The notes: generated by a model from the sequence alone, not told the origin. A DNA stretch of 45,000 bases from Symbiodinium natans (GCA_905221605.1 CAJNDS010002238.1:472329-517328); one strand, 5' to 3'; shown: positions 34,797 to 42,067, counted from the first letter of the stretch. Program-made: numbers and translations.

Positions 34797-34895
34797 TTAA
34801 ACCCTAAACGCTGAACCCTGAACCCAGAACCCTGAACCCTGAACCCTGAACCCTGAACCCTAAACCCTGAACCCTGAACCCTAAACCCTAAACCC
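34797..34895. repeat. C tract, CCCTGAA-rich
   Basis: CCCTGAA and CCCTAAA units upstream of the exon at 34921. Confidence 0.95.
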
Positions 34896-34920
34896 TCCTC
34901 CTTTGGCCCGCTGCTGTAAG

Positions 34921-35005
34921 TTCGCTCCCGCGAGTTCCAGGATGGCCAGGACTGGGGGGCTGCAACAGCTGCTGTGGCATTCTTGCAGCGGACTTGATCT
35001 TATGA
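34921..35005 (+). CDS. candidate terminal exon, series I
   Basis: Acceptor ctgctgtaAG; one leading base fits phase 2; SLPRVPGWPGLGGCNSCCGI, stop TGA 35003-35005. A second frame (RSREFQDGQDWGAATAAVAF) is equally open. Confidence 0.42.
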
Positions 35006-35014
35006 ATCCTAAGT

Positions 35015-35150
35015 GGGTTTAGGGTTTAGGGTTTAGGGTTTAGGGTTTAGGGTTTAGGGTTCAGGGTTTAGGGTCTAGGGTTTTGGGTTTAGGGTTTAGG
35101 GTTTGGGGTTAGGATTTAGGGTGTAGGGTCTAGGGTTTAGGGTTCAGGGT
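35015..35150. repeat. G tract
   Basis: TTTAGGG with TTCAGGG/TCTAGGG/TTTGGGG variants. Confidence 0.95.
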
Positions 35151-35159
35151 CCATGTGGG

Positions 35160-35236
35160 CTACAAGGTTCCCTTATACAAGTAGCCAACCCCAAAACAGG
35201 GTGCGATTATGATTATATGGTTAACTGGCTGCCAAG
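35160..35236 (+). mobile_element. introner family III, copy c
   Basis: CTACAAGGTTCCCTTATACAA...GTGCGATTATGATTATATGG...ACTGGCTGCCAAG. Flanked by similar sequence (35149-35166 and 35244-35262) sharing TGTGGGCTA and AAGG. Confidence 0.7.
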
Positions 35237-35263
35237 TGGGTTCATGCTCCTTGTGGGCTAAGG
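35237..35263 (+). CDS. candidate micro-exon, series J
   Basis: Begins at the introner's AG; WVHAPCGLR; donor GTTGTTC; phase 0. Confidence 0.35.
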
Positions 35264-35309
35264 GTTGTTCTCCTATTCCCCTCATTCGAAACTTGACGGC
35301 GTTGGGGTA

Positions 35310-35520
35310 GCCCTAAGCCCTAAGCCCTAAGCCCTGAGCCCTGAGCCCTGAGCCCTGAGCCCTGAGCCCTGAGCCCTGAGCCCTGAGCCCTGAGCCCTGA
35401 GCCCTGAGCCCTGAGCCCTGAGCCCTGGCCCTGAGCCCTGAGCCCTAAGCCCTAAGCCCTAAGCCCTAAGCCCTAAGCCCTAAGCCCTAAACCCGAACCC
35501 TAAACCCTAAACCCTAACCC
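35310..35520. repeat. C tract with homogenised CCCTGAG block
   Basis: Three CCCTAAG units, about 17 CCCTGAG units (35332-35445) with one 6-base deletion, six CCCTAAG, then CCCTAAA. Confidence 0.98.
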
Positions 35521-35563
35521 TTTGTGGCTTCATATCTCTCCCCACACCTCGCAATTTGTCCAG

Positions 35564-35645
35564 AAGCCCTCGTTCCCAAAAAGCCACATCGGGGTTTCCG
35601 AAATTGGGGAAATACGGAATTTGGGGGGGGGGGGGGGGGGGGGGG
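35564..35645 (+). CDS. candidate exon ending in poly-G, series J
   Basis: Strong acceptor atctctccccacacctcgcaatttgtcCAG; KPSFPKSHIGVSEIGEIRNL; then G24 (35623-35646) before GTATTTTAG. True end lies somewhere in or before the G run. Confidence 0.5.
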
Positions 35646-35673
35646 GTATTTTAGGGTTCCCCTGTTTTCGCAG

Positions 35674-35725
35674 ACCACATGAGAGTCGCAGGGTCACATT
35701 CTGTGGTTGGGCAAAATCACTTCAA
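35674..35725 (+). CDS. candidate exon, series J
   Basis: Strong acceptor gttcccctgttttcgcAG; one leading base, then PHESRRVTFCGWAKSLQ; consensus donor GTAAGC 35726; phase 0. Confidence 0.58.
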
Positions 35726-35771
35726 GTAAGCCTCGTGTACCCTTATACGGGGGGCCCGCAAGAGTAGGAAG

Positions 35772-35918
35772 GTGTCTGCAAAGGCCAAAAGATTGAGACC
35801 TCAACGTCTAGAGCTCTTAACCTTCATCCCTGCAGTCCTAGAATCCTCGTGCCCCCTTGCATCCCCAAGCCCTCAGGGAAGTTACATGAGCCCTGAATAC
35901 GATCCCTTACCTCCGAAG
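35772..35918 (+). CDS. candidate exon, series J (49 codons)
   Basis: Acceptor gagtaggaAG; phase 0; VSAKAKRLRPQRLELLTFIP and on to YDPLPPK; donor GTTGGAGG 35919. The frame stays open to 36011. No family recognised. Confidence 0.55.
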
Positions 35919-36040
35919 GTTGGAGGGGTGTTTGGGTTGTATATGGTACATGAGGGGTATATAAGGGGCCCCCATTCTAAGGGCCCATACAAAGGGACCA
36001 TGTCCCCATAAACCCTAAACCCTCAACCCTAAACCCTCAG

Positions 36041-36126
36041 ACTCCTGAAAGACGCAGTTCCTGCGAGGACTTGTCTTGCACCTCTTCTGGCGCCACCAAG
36101 CTCTGAGGCCACGGGCCTCGGGGGCC
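36041..36126 (+). CDS. candidate exon, series J
   Basis: Acceptor aaaccctcAG; one leading base, then LLKDAVPARTCLAPLLAPPS; donor GTGTATGG 36127. Frame 0 (TPERRSSCEDLSCTSSGATK) hits TGA 36101. Confidence 0.47.
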
Positions 36127-36250
36127 GTGTATGGGGAGGGGCTCAGGGCTTATTGGGGGCTTGGGGCTTAGGGCTAAACCCTAAATCCTAAACCCTAAAC
36201 CCTAAACCCTATAAACCCTAGAATTACAACCCTAAACCCAATCAAAAAAG

Positions 36251-36306
36251 GACGGGCCTTCCGGGTTTTCGGGTTTGAATGCGTCCCTGTCGGCCTTTCT
36301 ATCCAA
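36251..36306 (+). CDS. candidate exon, series J
   Basis: Acceptor atcaaaaaAG; phase-consistent frame RAFRVFGFECVPVGLSIQ with donor GTCCTTC; alternatively frame 0 DGPSGFSGLNASLSAFLS to TGA 36323 as a terminal exon. Confidence 0.42.
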
Positions 36307-36365
36307 GTCCTTCAGCACATACTGATTGTTTGTCTTTACCCTAAGCCCTGACCCCTAAACCCTAA

Positions 36366-36442
36366 ACAGGGTTTAGGGTTTAGGGTTTAGGGTTTAGGGT
36401 TTAGGGTTTAGGGTTTAGGGTTTAGGGTTTAGGGTTTAGGGT
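36366..36442. repeat. G tract
   Basis: Eleven TTTAGGG units; a short C tract (36344-36366) sits immediately left of it, an inverted order for this window. Confidence 0.95.
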
Positions 36443-36485
36443 TGCCACTAAACCCCAAACCCCAAGTTGTAAACCCAAGCCCTAG

Positions 36486-36519
36486 GAGCCTCTCCACTCT
36501 CAACGCCCTCGAAAAAGCT
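36486..36519 (+). CDS. candidate micro-exon, series J
   Basis: Acceptor aagccctAG; phase 0; EPLHSQRPRKS; donor GTTTTCG; phase 1. Confidence 0.35.
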
Positions 36520-36589
36520 GTTTTCGTTCCGGGAAAGATGAACATACCGAGCTAAGAGCCTAAACCCTAAAGCCCCCCTAAACCCTAAG

Positions 36590-36880
36590 AAGCCTGAACC
36601 CCCAAAACCCCTAAACCCCCCTAAACCCCCTAAACCCCCTCAACCCCCTAAACCCCCTAAACCCCCTCAACCCCCTAAACTCCCTAAACTCCCCTAAACC
36701 CCCTAAACCCCCTAAACCCCCTAAACCCCCTAACACCCCTAAACCCCCCAACCCCCCTAAACCCCCTAAACCCTCTAAACCCCCTAAACCCCCTGAACCT
36801 CCTAACCCTCCTAAACCCCCTAAACCCCCTAAACCCCCTAAACCGCCTAAACCCCCTAAACCCTAAACCCCCCCTACACC
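36590..36880. repeat. C tract, CCCCCTAAA nonamer block
   Basis: About 28 units of CCCCCTAAA, an expanded form of the telomere unit not seen elsewhere in the window. Confidence 0.97.
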
Positions 36881-36924
36881 CTAAGCCTTAAACCCTTAAT
36901 CCTAAACCCTAAACCCAACCTCAG

Positions 36925-37009
36925 GAACGATGCCTTGGTGCTGGCCTTCAATCCCATGGAGCCCTGGCTTTGCGCGGGCGCGGCTGTCCTTTCAGGCGTG
37001 CTCGCAGGA
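36925..37009 (+). CDS. candidate exon, series J
   Basis: Acceptor acccaacctcAG; one leading base, then NDALVLAFNPMEPWLCAGAA, then VLSGVLAG, a hydrophobic run that could be a membrane segment; donor GTTTAGGGG 37010; phase 0. Confidence 0.55.
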
Positions 37010-37139
37010 GTTTAGGGGTTTCGGGTTCAGGGCTAGGGTTCAGCGTGTAGGATTCAGGGTTGAAGTTTTCACGGTTGAGGGTTGAGGATAGTACAGGGCT
37101 CTTGTGCAACCGTAGGGGCGCGAGCCTGGATCCCTTGAA

Positions 37140-37370
37140 GAACCACCCTAAACCTTAAACCCTAAACCCTAAACCCTAAACCCTAAACCTTCAAACCAAA
37201 ACCCAAAACCCAAAAACCAAAACCCTAAACCCTAAACCCTAAACCCTAAACCCTAAACCCTAAACCCTAAACCCTAAACCCTAAACCCTAAACCCTAAAC
37301 CCTCAACCCTAAAACCCTAAAACCCTAAAACCCTAAACCCTAAACCCTAAACCTTAAACCCTGAACCACC
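37140..37370. repeat. C tract flanked by GAACCACC duplication
   Basis: About 215 bp of CCCTAAA-type units between two GAACCACC copies (37140-37147 and 37363-37370). Confidence 0.9.
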
Positions 37371-37376
37371 GACGAG

Positions 37377-37428
37377 GCGCCATGGCCGCCGTGGTCACCC
37401 TGGGGCTCGTCCGGCAGCTGGCCAGCAG
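37377..37428 (+). CDS. candidate exon, series J
   Basis: Acceptor ccgacgAG; AMAAVVTLGLVRQLAS with two leading bases, or APWPPWSPWGSSGSWP in frame 0; donor GTTTAAGG 37429. Confidence 0.45.
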
Positions 37429-37529
37429 GTTTAAGGTTCAGGGGCCCTCCCTGCCCGCCCCCTTTCCTTGACCCCCCTTTCCTTCCCGCCCCCCCTCCCC
37501 CTCCCCCCTCCCTCCCCCCCAAAAAAACA

Positions 37530-37660
37530 GAATAATAAAAACACAATAATAATAATGATAAATACTAATAATCATAATCATAATCATAATCAAAATCATA
37601 ATCATAATCATAATCATAACAATAAATAATAATAACAATAGTAATGGTAATATTAAGAGG
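37530..37660. repeat. ATAATC microsatellite
   Basis: ATAATA and (ATAATC)n units after a pyrimidine-rich block (37443-37520). Reverse ORFs here are artefacts. Confidence 0.95.
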
Positions 37661-37775
37661 AATCATAACCCCAAACCCAAGCCCTAAAACCCTGGGGTCA
37701 GGGCCTGCGGTTGAGGGTTTGCGAGCCTCTGGCGCGTAACGCATCAGGCCAAGCTGTTTTTTATTCCATTTCGAG

Positions 37776-37864
37776 TACTGCCCATCATCTGCTCTAAGCT
37801 GAAGCTTCCTGGCAAGGCTCCGCCAGTCCCTGCGGCTGAGCCTTCATTGCTGCTGGGGCCGCAA
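37776..37864 (+). CDS. candidate exon, series J
   Basis: Acceptor gttttttattccatttcgAG; two leading bases, then LPIICSKLKLPGKAPPVPAA and on to LLLGPQ; donor GTTGGAG 37865; phase 0. Confidence 0.55.
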
Positions 37865-37875
37865 GTTGGAGACAC

Positions 37876-38050
37876 CTTAGGGCTTTAGGGTTTAGGCTTC
37901 AGGTTTAAGGGTTTAGGGTTTAGGCTTAAGGGCCTAGGGTTTAGGCTTTAGGGCTTTAGGGCTTTAGGGCTTCAGGGCTTTAGGGCTTTAGGGCTTTAGG
38001 GCTTTAGGGCTTTAGGGCTTTAGGGCTTTAGGGCTTTAGGGCTTTAGGGT
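37876..38050. repeat. G tract with homogenised GGGCTTTA octamer block
   Basis: TTTAGGG variants, then about 13 GGGCTTTA units (37938-38048). Confidence 0.97.
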
Positions 38051-38126
38051 CACCCTCAGCACGAAACTTAAGCCTTAGAACTAAAAGAATATCGTATGGC
38101 ATGGTAGCTCGACGGTCGCCACCCAG

Positions 38127-38153
38127 CCACGCACCTTGCGAAGGTACTTCGAG
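38127..38153 (+). CDS. candidate micro-exon, series J
   Basis: Acceptor tcgccacccAG; PRTLRRYFE; donor GTTGAGG; phase 0. Covered by a 116-codon reverse ORF (38028-38378) that I regard as a shadow. Confidence 0.35.
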
Positions 38154-38273
38154 GTTGAGGTTGAATGTGTAGAGTTTAGGCGCGATGCATAGGACAGGGA
38201 TACCTTCGGCGGATTGCGATCTACATATGGACTCCTGATTTGCTAACCGACCTATCGACCTTCTGACTAACAG

Positions 38274-38308
38274 GCGAGAATTAGAGAGATGCCCACTGCC
38301 CACAATGG
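38274..38308 (+). CDS. candidate exon, series J
   Basis: Acceptor tatcgaccttctgactaacAG; phase 0; ARIREMPTAHN; donor GTACTTCC; phase 2. Confidence 0.42.
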
Positions 38309-38465
38309 GTACTTCCCAGAATGCTGCTAGGGTGCACCCAACAGCCAGAATCCCTACAAAACACCAAAAAGGGTACATACGTACTCCTAAACCCTAAACC
38401 CTAAACCCTAAACCCTACACCCTAAAGCCTAAGCCCTAAACCCTAAACCGCCTTGGTCACCTCAG

Positions 38466-38548
38466 TCAGGCAGCGTTGCGGCAGCCGGCGCGCTGAGATC
38501 GTTGTGGCCGGCGCTGGCCGTACTTGGAGGTGCTGGCGGGCTTTTAGG
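38466..38548 (+). CDS. candidate exon, series J
   Basis: Acceptor cttggtcacctcAG; SGSVAAAGALRSLWPALAVL, then GGAGGLLG, membrane-segment-like; donor GTGTAGGG 38549. The following 38550-38600 is a G tract directly joined to a C tract. Confidence 0.5.
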
Positions 38549-38922
38549 GTGTAGGGTTTAGGGTTTAGGGTTCAGGGTTTAGGGTTTAGGGTTAAACCCT
38601 AAAACCCTAAACCCTAAATCCCTAGAGCCTAAACCCTACAAACCTTAACCCTAAGACCCTTGAACTCAACCTCGAAAGAGATTATCTAGGGTATCAAAGT
38701 TCCAGCATTCCCCACCCGAAGCTCTAAACAACCCTGAACCCTGAACCCCAAACCCTGAACCTCAACCCTAAACCCCAAACCCTAAGCCCGTAAACCCCGA
38801 AACCCCAAACCCAATACCCCAAACCCCGAACCCCAGCCCGCAAGCCCCTAAACCCCAGACCCTAAACCCTACACCCTAAAGCCCGAACCACAAACCCCCA
38901 AACCCTAAATCCTAAATCCTAG

Positions 38923-38944
38923 ACCCCTAAACCCCTACTTGGAG
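38923..38944 (+). CDS. candidate micro-exon made of telomere-like sequence, series J
   Basis: TPKPLLG; acceptor aatcctAG within a C tract; donor is introner I GTTCATGG; phase 1 fits the next exon. Confidence 0.28.
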
Positions 38945-39138
38945 GTTCATGGTACTTACTAATCAATTATAACTGTACTTACAACCCACTTGTACGCCCC
39001 TCAAGTGCCCCAAGATGGTGGGAAGTACAGTTATAAGTACAGTTACCCTAAACCCTAAACCCTAAACCCTAAACCCTAAACCCTAAATCCTTACAAGTAC
39101 CGCTACAAGTGGTTCATGAGTACCATGAACCTCTAAGT
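38936..39138 (+). mobile_element. introner family I, copy d, with nested C tract
   Basis: TACTTGGAGGTTCATGGTAC ... GTACCATGAACCTCTAAGT, interrupted by 45 bp of CCCTAAA units (39046-39090) with TTA on both sides of the insert. Confidence 0.85.
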
Positions 39139-39205
39139 CAAGCCCCCTGAGGCTGCCAGTTGGGGGCCACTCTTGGGGCCTTCGCAGCCGCTTGGCAGCC
39201 CAGGG
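39138..39205 (+). CDS. candidate exon between two introners, series J
   Basis: Acceptor from introner I (CCTCTAAG), donor from introner III (AGGG/GTGCCC 39206). Two leading bases fit phase 1; KPPEAASWGPLLGPSQPLGS; phase 0. Confidence 0.55.
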
Positions 39206-39384
39206 GTGCCCTTTGTCCCCATTTTCTTTGGGGGTCAAGGCTTCCTTATAAGGGAACCCCCCTAAACCCTAAACCCTAAGCCCTAAACCCTAAACCCTAA
39301 ACCCTAACCCTAAACCCTAAACCCTAAACCCTAAACCCTAAACCCTAAACCCTTTATCATCATATTGGTTGCTCGGCAACCAAG
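39191..39384 (+). mobile_element. introner family III, copy e, with nested C tract
   Basis: CTTGGCAGCCCAGGGGTGCC ... GTTGCTCGGCAACCAAG, interrupted by about 94 bp of CCCTAAA units (39260-39353). Confidence 0.83.
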
Positions 39385-39467
39385 GCCGGCGCTTGGGTGA
39401 TGGAACTTTTGGCCTCAGATGCTGCAGTGGCCCCATGGCGGCCGAGAGTTTCGGGGGCCAGCGCCGG
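39385..39467 (+). CDS. candidate exon, series J
   Basis: Begins at the introner's AG; phase 0; AGAWVMELLASDAAVAPWRP and on to SGASA; donor GTTGAT 39468; phase 2. Confidence 0.58.
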
Positions 39468-39581
39468 GTTGATAATTGTTTGAAGGGCTCAGGGTTCAGG
39501 GTTTAGGGTTTAGGGTTGAGCGTTTCGGGTTTAGGGTTTTGGGTTTAGGGTTTGGGCCCCAACAAAAGTTCTGAACGACAG

Positions 39582-39645
39582 TTTTGGCCACGAAGCCATA
39601 TCGAGCGAAAGTCTTGAACGAAACCTTGTTGTGAAGCCTACAGCC
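39582..39645 (+). CDS. candidate exon, series J
   Basis: Acceptor ctgaacgacAG; one leading base fits phase 2; FGHEAISSESLERNLVVKPT; donor GTTTAGGG 39646; phase 0. Confidence 0.57.
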
Positions 39646-39798
39646 GTTTAGGGTTTAGGGTTTAGGGTTTAGTGGGTTAAGGGCTTAGGGTTCAGGGTTT
39701 AGGCTTTTGTGCAGTGTCTGGCAGACTCGTCCCAGATGTAGACAGCCGAAAGTGAGCAGAGGAGGCTTCCAGGGGTTGCCCCTCCTTTGCTACGATGA

Positions 39799-39852
39799 AA
39801 CCCTAAACCCTAAACCCTAAACCCTAAACCCTAAACCCTAAACCCTAAACCC
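39799..39852. repeat. C tract
   Basis: Eight CCCTAAA units before the exon at 39867. Confidence 0.96.
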
Positions 39853-39866
39853 CTAACTGCTCTGAG

Positions 39867-39972
39867 GAGTGGGCGTCCTATCCCCTCCTCAATAGCTCCG
39901 GCTATCCGATGACACCCGACAACCTCGGGAGCTTCACGGAGGGCGACTTGCCGGAGGCACTGAAGCACAGGG
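39867..39972 (+). CDS. candidate exon, series J
   Basis: Acceptor tgctctgAG; phase 0; EWASYPLLNSSGYPMTPDNL, then GSFTEGDLPEALKHR; donor GTTAGGG 39973; phase 1. Very coding-like. Confidence 0.58.
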
Positions 39973-40063
39973 GTTAGGGTTTAGGGTTTAGGGTTTAGGG
40001 GTTTAGGGTTTAGGGTTTAGGCTTTAGGGTTTAGTCCTCCAATCTCTTCTGACGGCATTCAAG

Positions 40064-40098
40064 CTAAACTCTCAAAGCCTTGTCTCTGTAGTCCAGTG
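40064..40098 (+). CDS. candidate exon, series J
   Basis: Acceptor cggcattcaAG; two leading bases fit phase 1; KLSKPCLCSPV; donor GTACCC from introner III; phase 0. Confidence 0.45.
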
Positions 40099-40218
40099 GT
40101 ACCCTGTTCCCGTTTTTGGTTCAAGGTTCCCTTACAAAGTAACCACCCCCCCCCCAAAAAAAAAAAAAAAAAAAAAAAAGAGGTGCCCTTAGCATTTTAT
40201 GGCTACTGGCCTACCAAG
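40084..40218 (+). mobile_element. introner family III, copy d, with 18-bp target-site-like duplication
   Basis: CTCTGTAGTCCAGTGGTACC ... CTACTGGCCTACCAAG with C10A24 inside. AAACTCTCAAAGCCTTGT (40066-40083) abuts it on the left and AAACTCTGAAAGCCTTGT (40219-40236) on the right: 17/18 identical. Confidence 0.88.
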
Positions 40219-40230
40219 AAACTCTGAAAG

Positions 40231-40274
40231 CCTTGTGAATGGAAGCCTGTTCCAAACCCTGAAATCGTACAGGA
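40231..40274 (+). CDS. candidate exon, series J
   Basis: Acceptor AAG inside the right duplicate (12 bp past the element end); phase 0; PCEWKPVPNPEIVQ; donor GTAGGT 40275; phase 2. Confidence 0.45.
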
Positions 40275-40376
40275 GTAGGTTTGAATTTACCCTTTTATCC
40301 CCTAGAAATCCTTAAACAGCCATAAAGATTTAAGTGTTACAGGGCTCCCAAAACATACCCCAGGTTAGTGGTCGAG

Positions 40377-40465
40377 GGTCGAGGGGATGTCGACGGTGGA
40401 GCCCAACCTTATGAACTCTCTTTGGGTGTTCAGCGCCCGCCTCTCGAATCCTAAACCCTACGAAC
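40377..40465 (+). CDS. candidate exon, series J
   Basis: Acceptor gtggtcgAG/G; one leading base fits phase 2; VEGMSTVEPNLMNSLWVFSA, then RLSNPKPYE; donor GTTTCTAG 40466; phase 1. Confidence 0.55.
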
Positions 40466-40624
40466 GTTTCTAGAGAATTCACAGCTCGTGGCCGTATTTG
40501 GGTCTTTGAGATTTTTAGAGTTTAGCGATTTTCAGGGTTTAGGGTCTTTTGGGGTTTAGGGTTTTTTAGGGTTTAGAGGGCCCCATAGTTTTTTCCCTCA
40601 GCCGCCCCTCCCCCATTCACGCAG

Positions 40625-40714
40625 CCAGGTGTTCGCCTTCTCGCCAAAACTCCGCTTCTGCTGGCCGGCCTGGCTCGCAGCCCCACGGTCCTGGTTTAAG
40701 GCTGAGGTTGGGAG
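40625..40714 (+). CDS. candidate exon, series J
   Basis: Strong acceptor gcccctcccccattcacgcAG; two leading bases fit phase 1; RCSPSRQNSASAGRPGSQPH; donor GTTCCCC of introner II; phase 1. Frame 0 (PGVRLLAKTPLLLAGLAR) with donor GTTTAAGG 40694 is an alternative. Confidence 0.5.
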
Positions 40715-40868
40715 GTTCCCCTTATACTAACAGGGTTTAGGGTTTAAAAAGGTTTAGGGCTTGGGATGTTTCCCCTTATACTAACAGTCCTTAATCGGGA
40801 ATATAGGACCCCCCCCCCCCCCCCCCCTCCCTATTAAGGATTGTTTGTATAACGGGGAACATCCCAAG
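40708..40868 (+). mobile_element. introner family II, copy d, with duplicated left arm
   Basis: First left arm TTGGGAGGTTCCCCTTATAC (40708-40733), then GGGTTTAGGG-type sequence, then a complete element 40760-40868 (TTGGGATGTTTCCCC ... GGGGAACATCCCAAG) with a C19 run inside. Confidence 0.78.
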
Positions 40869-40903
40869 ATTTGGGGCTTGAGGGCTGTTGAAAAACCTCG
40901 AAG

Positions 40904-40971
40904 CTGTCCCTGAACGGGACTACGAGCACTTCACCTTAGACCCTAATTATCCTGAACCTTTCATTTCTTTG
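40904..40971 (+). CDS. candidate exon, series J
   Basis: Acceptor aaaacctcgaAG; two leading bases fit phase 1; VPERDYEHFTLDPNYPEPFI; donor GTTTTGACC 40972; phase 0. Confidence 0.55.
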
Positions 40972-41029
40972 GTTTTGACCCTAAGCCCTAAGCCCTAAAC
41001 CCTAAACCCTAAACCCTGGGGGGCCGGAG

Positions 41030-41088
41030 ATTGGACATCGATGGCATGGCGCTAACCCCCCAAGCCCAGCTCCTCCGGTGGAGCCGAT
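41030..41088 (+). CDS. candidate exon, series J
   Basis: Acceptor ggggccggAG; phase 0; IGHRWHGANPPSPAPPVEP; donor GTGCGGG 41089; phase 2. Other frames are also open. Confidence 0.45.
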
Positions 41089-41262
41089 GTGCGGGATGCT
41101 GAGGGGCTGGATTGTTATTACCCCTGAAGCCCTAAACCCTAGACCCTAAACCCTAAACCATAAACCTTAAACCCTAAACCCTAAACCCCAGACCCTAAAC
41201 CCTAAACCCCAAACTTTCCGGCCTGGGCTGGTTGTCATTTTGGCATGCCCGGGGGGCCAGAG

Positions 41263-41326
41263 GACTCCGATGTCAGACATATATCAAGTCGAAGGTGGCA
41301 GCCCATCTGCTCAAGCCACCACAGAG
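41263..41326 (+). CDS. candidate exon, series J
   Basis: Acceptor ggggccagAG; one leading base fits phase 2; TPMSDIYQVEGGSPSAQATT; donor GTTCTCG 41327; phase 0. C tract before, G-type sequence after. Confidence 0.52.
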
Positions 41327-41461
41327 GTTCTCGTAGATTTTTTAGGGTTTTAGGATGCAGGGTTTAGGGTTTTGGGTTTTGGGTTTAGCGAAGTAAAAGG
41401 TGCTTATATGCAAGGGAACTTGGTAACCTCACTTTGAACAGCCCCTCCCTCCTTCCCTCAG

Positions 41462-41505
41462 CCCGTAAAAACAACCGATAGAATCCGAGAGAAATTGCAG
41501 GCAAG
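41462..41505 (+). CDS. candidate exon, series J
   Basis: Strong acceptor gcccctccctccttccctcAG; phase 0; PVKTTDRIREKLQA; donor GTTAAC 41506; phase 2. Confidence 0.52.
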
Positions 41506-41591
41506 GTTAACATACACCTGTCATTTCAAAGATGTCACACCCAACAGCTAGACCGAGGTAATGCTGAGCTTCCTGTGCTTTCGCTTTGCAG

Positions 41592-41607
41592 AGGCGTGAA
41601 TGGACTG
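41592..41607 (+). CDS. candidate 16-nt micro-exon, series J
   Basis: Acceptor cttcctgtgctttcgctttgcAG is very good; GVNGL; donor GTTGTAG. Short; a 90-codon reverse ORF (41535-41807) overlaps. Confidence 0.25.
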
Positions 41608-41819
41608 GTTGTAGAGTTTACTACTATTCGCTTAAGAACCCCCAAAAGTTTTTTAAATAGCCTCCATCTTGCCCTAGTAAGGAAGAACATTGTGTTTTTG
41701 GGTGGTTCCCAAGCAAACAGTATCAAATAGTAGTTTGGCCGGTTTTCCGGGTTTGGAGTTTGGTGCAGAGGAGGGTTTCGGAGTGGGGGAGAGCCTGGAA
41801 CAGTCACTAGCTTAGGGTT

Positions 41820-41886
41820 TAGGATTGTAGTGTTTAGTGTTTAGTGTGTAGTGTTTAGTGTTTAGTGTTTAGTGTTTAGTGTTTAA
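41820..41886. repeat. G tract, TTTAGTG variant block
   Basis: About eight TTTAGTG units after one TTTAGGG. Confidence 0.93.
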
Positions 41887-41977
41887 GGTCCTTCACCGGG
41901 CTCTAGCAGCCCTGGACACCCCAAAAGCCCTAAGCCCTGACACCCGAAACCCTTAAGGCCTTAAGCTCGCGATTGAG

Positions 41978-42067
41978 TCCGTCAACCTCGAAGCCTTCAA
42001 AAACGATGCCCCCGAACCCCGAACACAAGCAATCCCTGAACCGCCCCCAAGCCCAGAATCCCCCTAA
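41978..42067 (+). CDS. candidate exon, series J
   Basis: Acceptor gctcgcgattgAG; SVNLEAFKNDAPEPRTQAIP, then Pro-rich to TAA 42065 in telomere-like sequence; probably leaves by a non-GT donor before that. Confidence 0.45.
   Translation, partial: SVNLEAFKNDAPEPRTQAIPEPPPSPESP

Noticed and set aside
38309-38330. 22-nt introns (also 39738-39759)
   Set aside because: Phases would agree, but such lengths are too short for known dinoflagellate splicing, so I did not join exons across them.
38028-38378. 116-codon reverse ORF
   Set aside because: Starts in a GGGCTTTA array; opposite to two + strand blocks with good splice sites.
41535-41807. 90-codon reverse ORF with protein-like composition
   Set aside because: Every supported exon is on the + strand and good + strand acceptors lie within it; kept as a weak alternative only.
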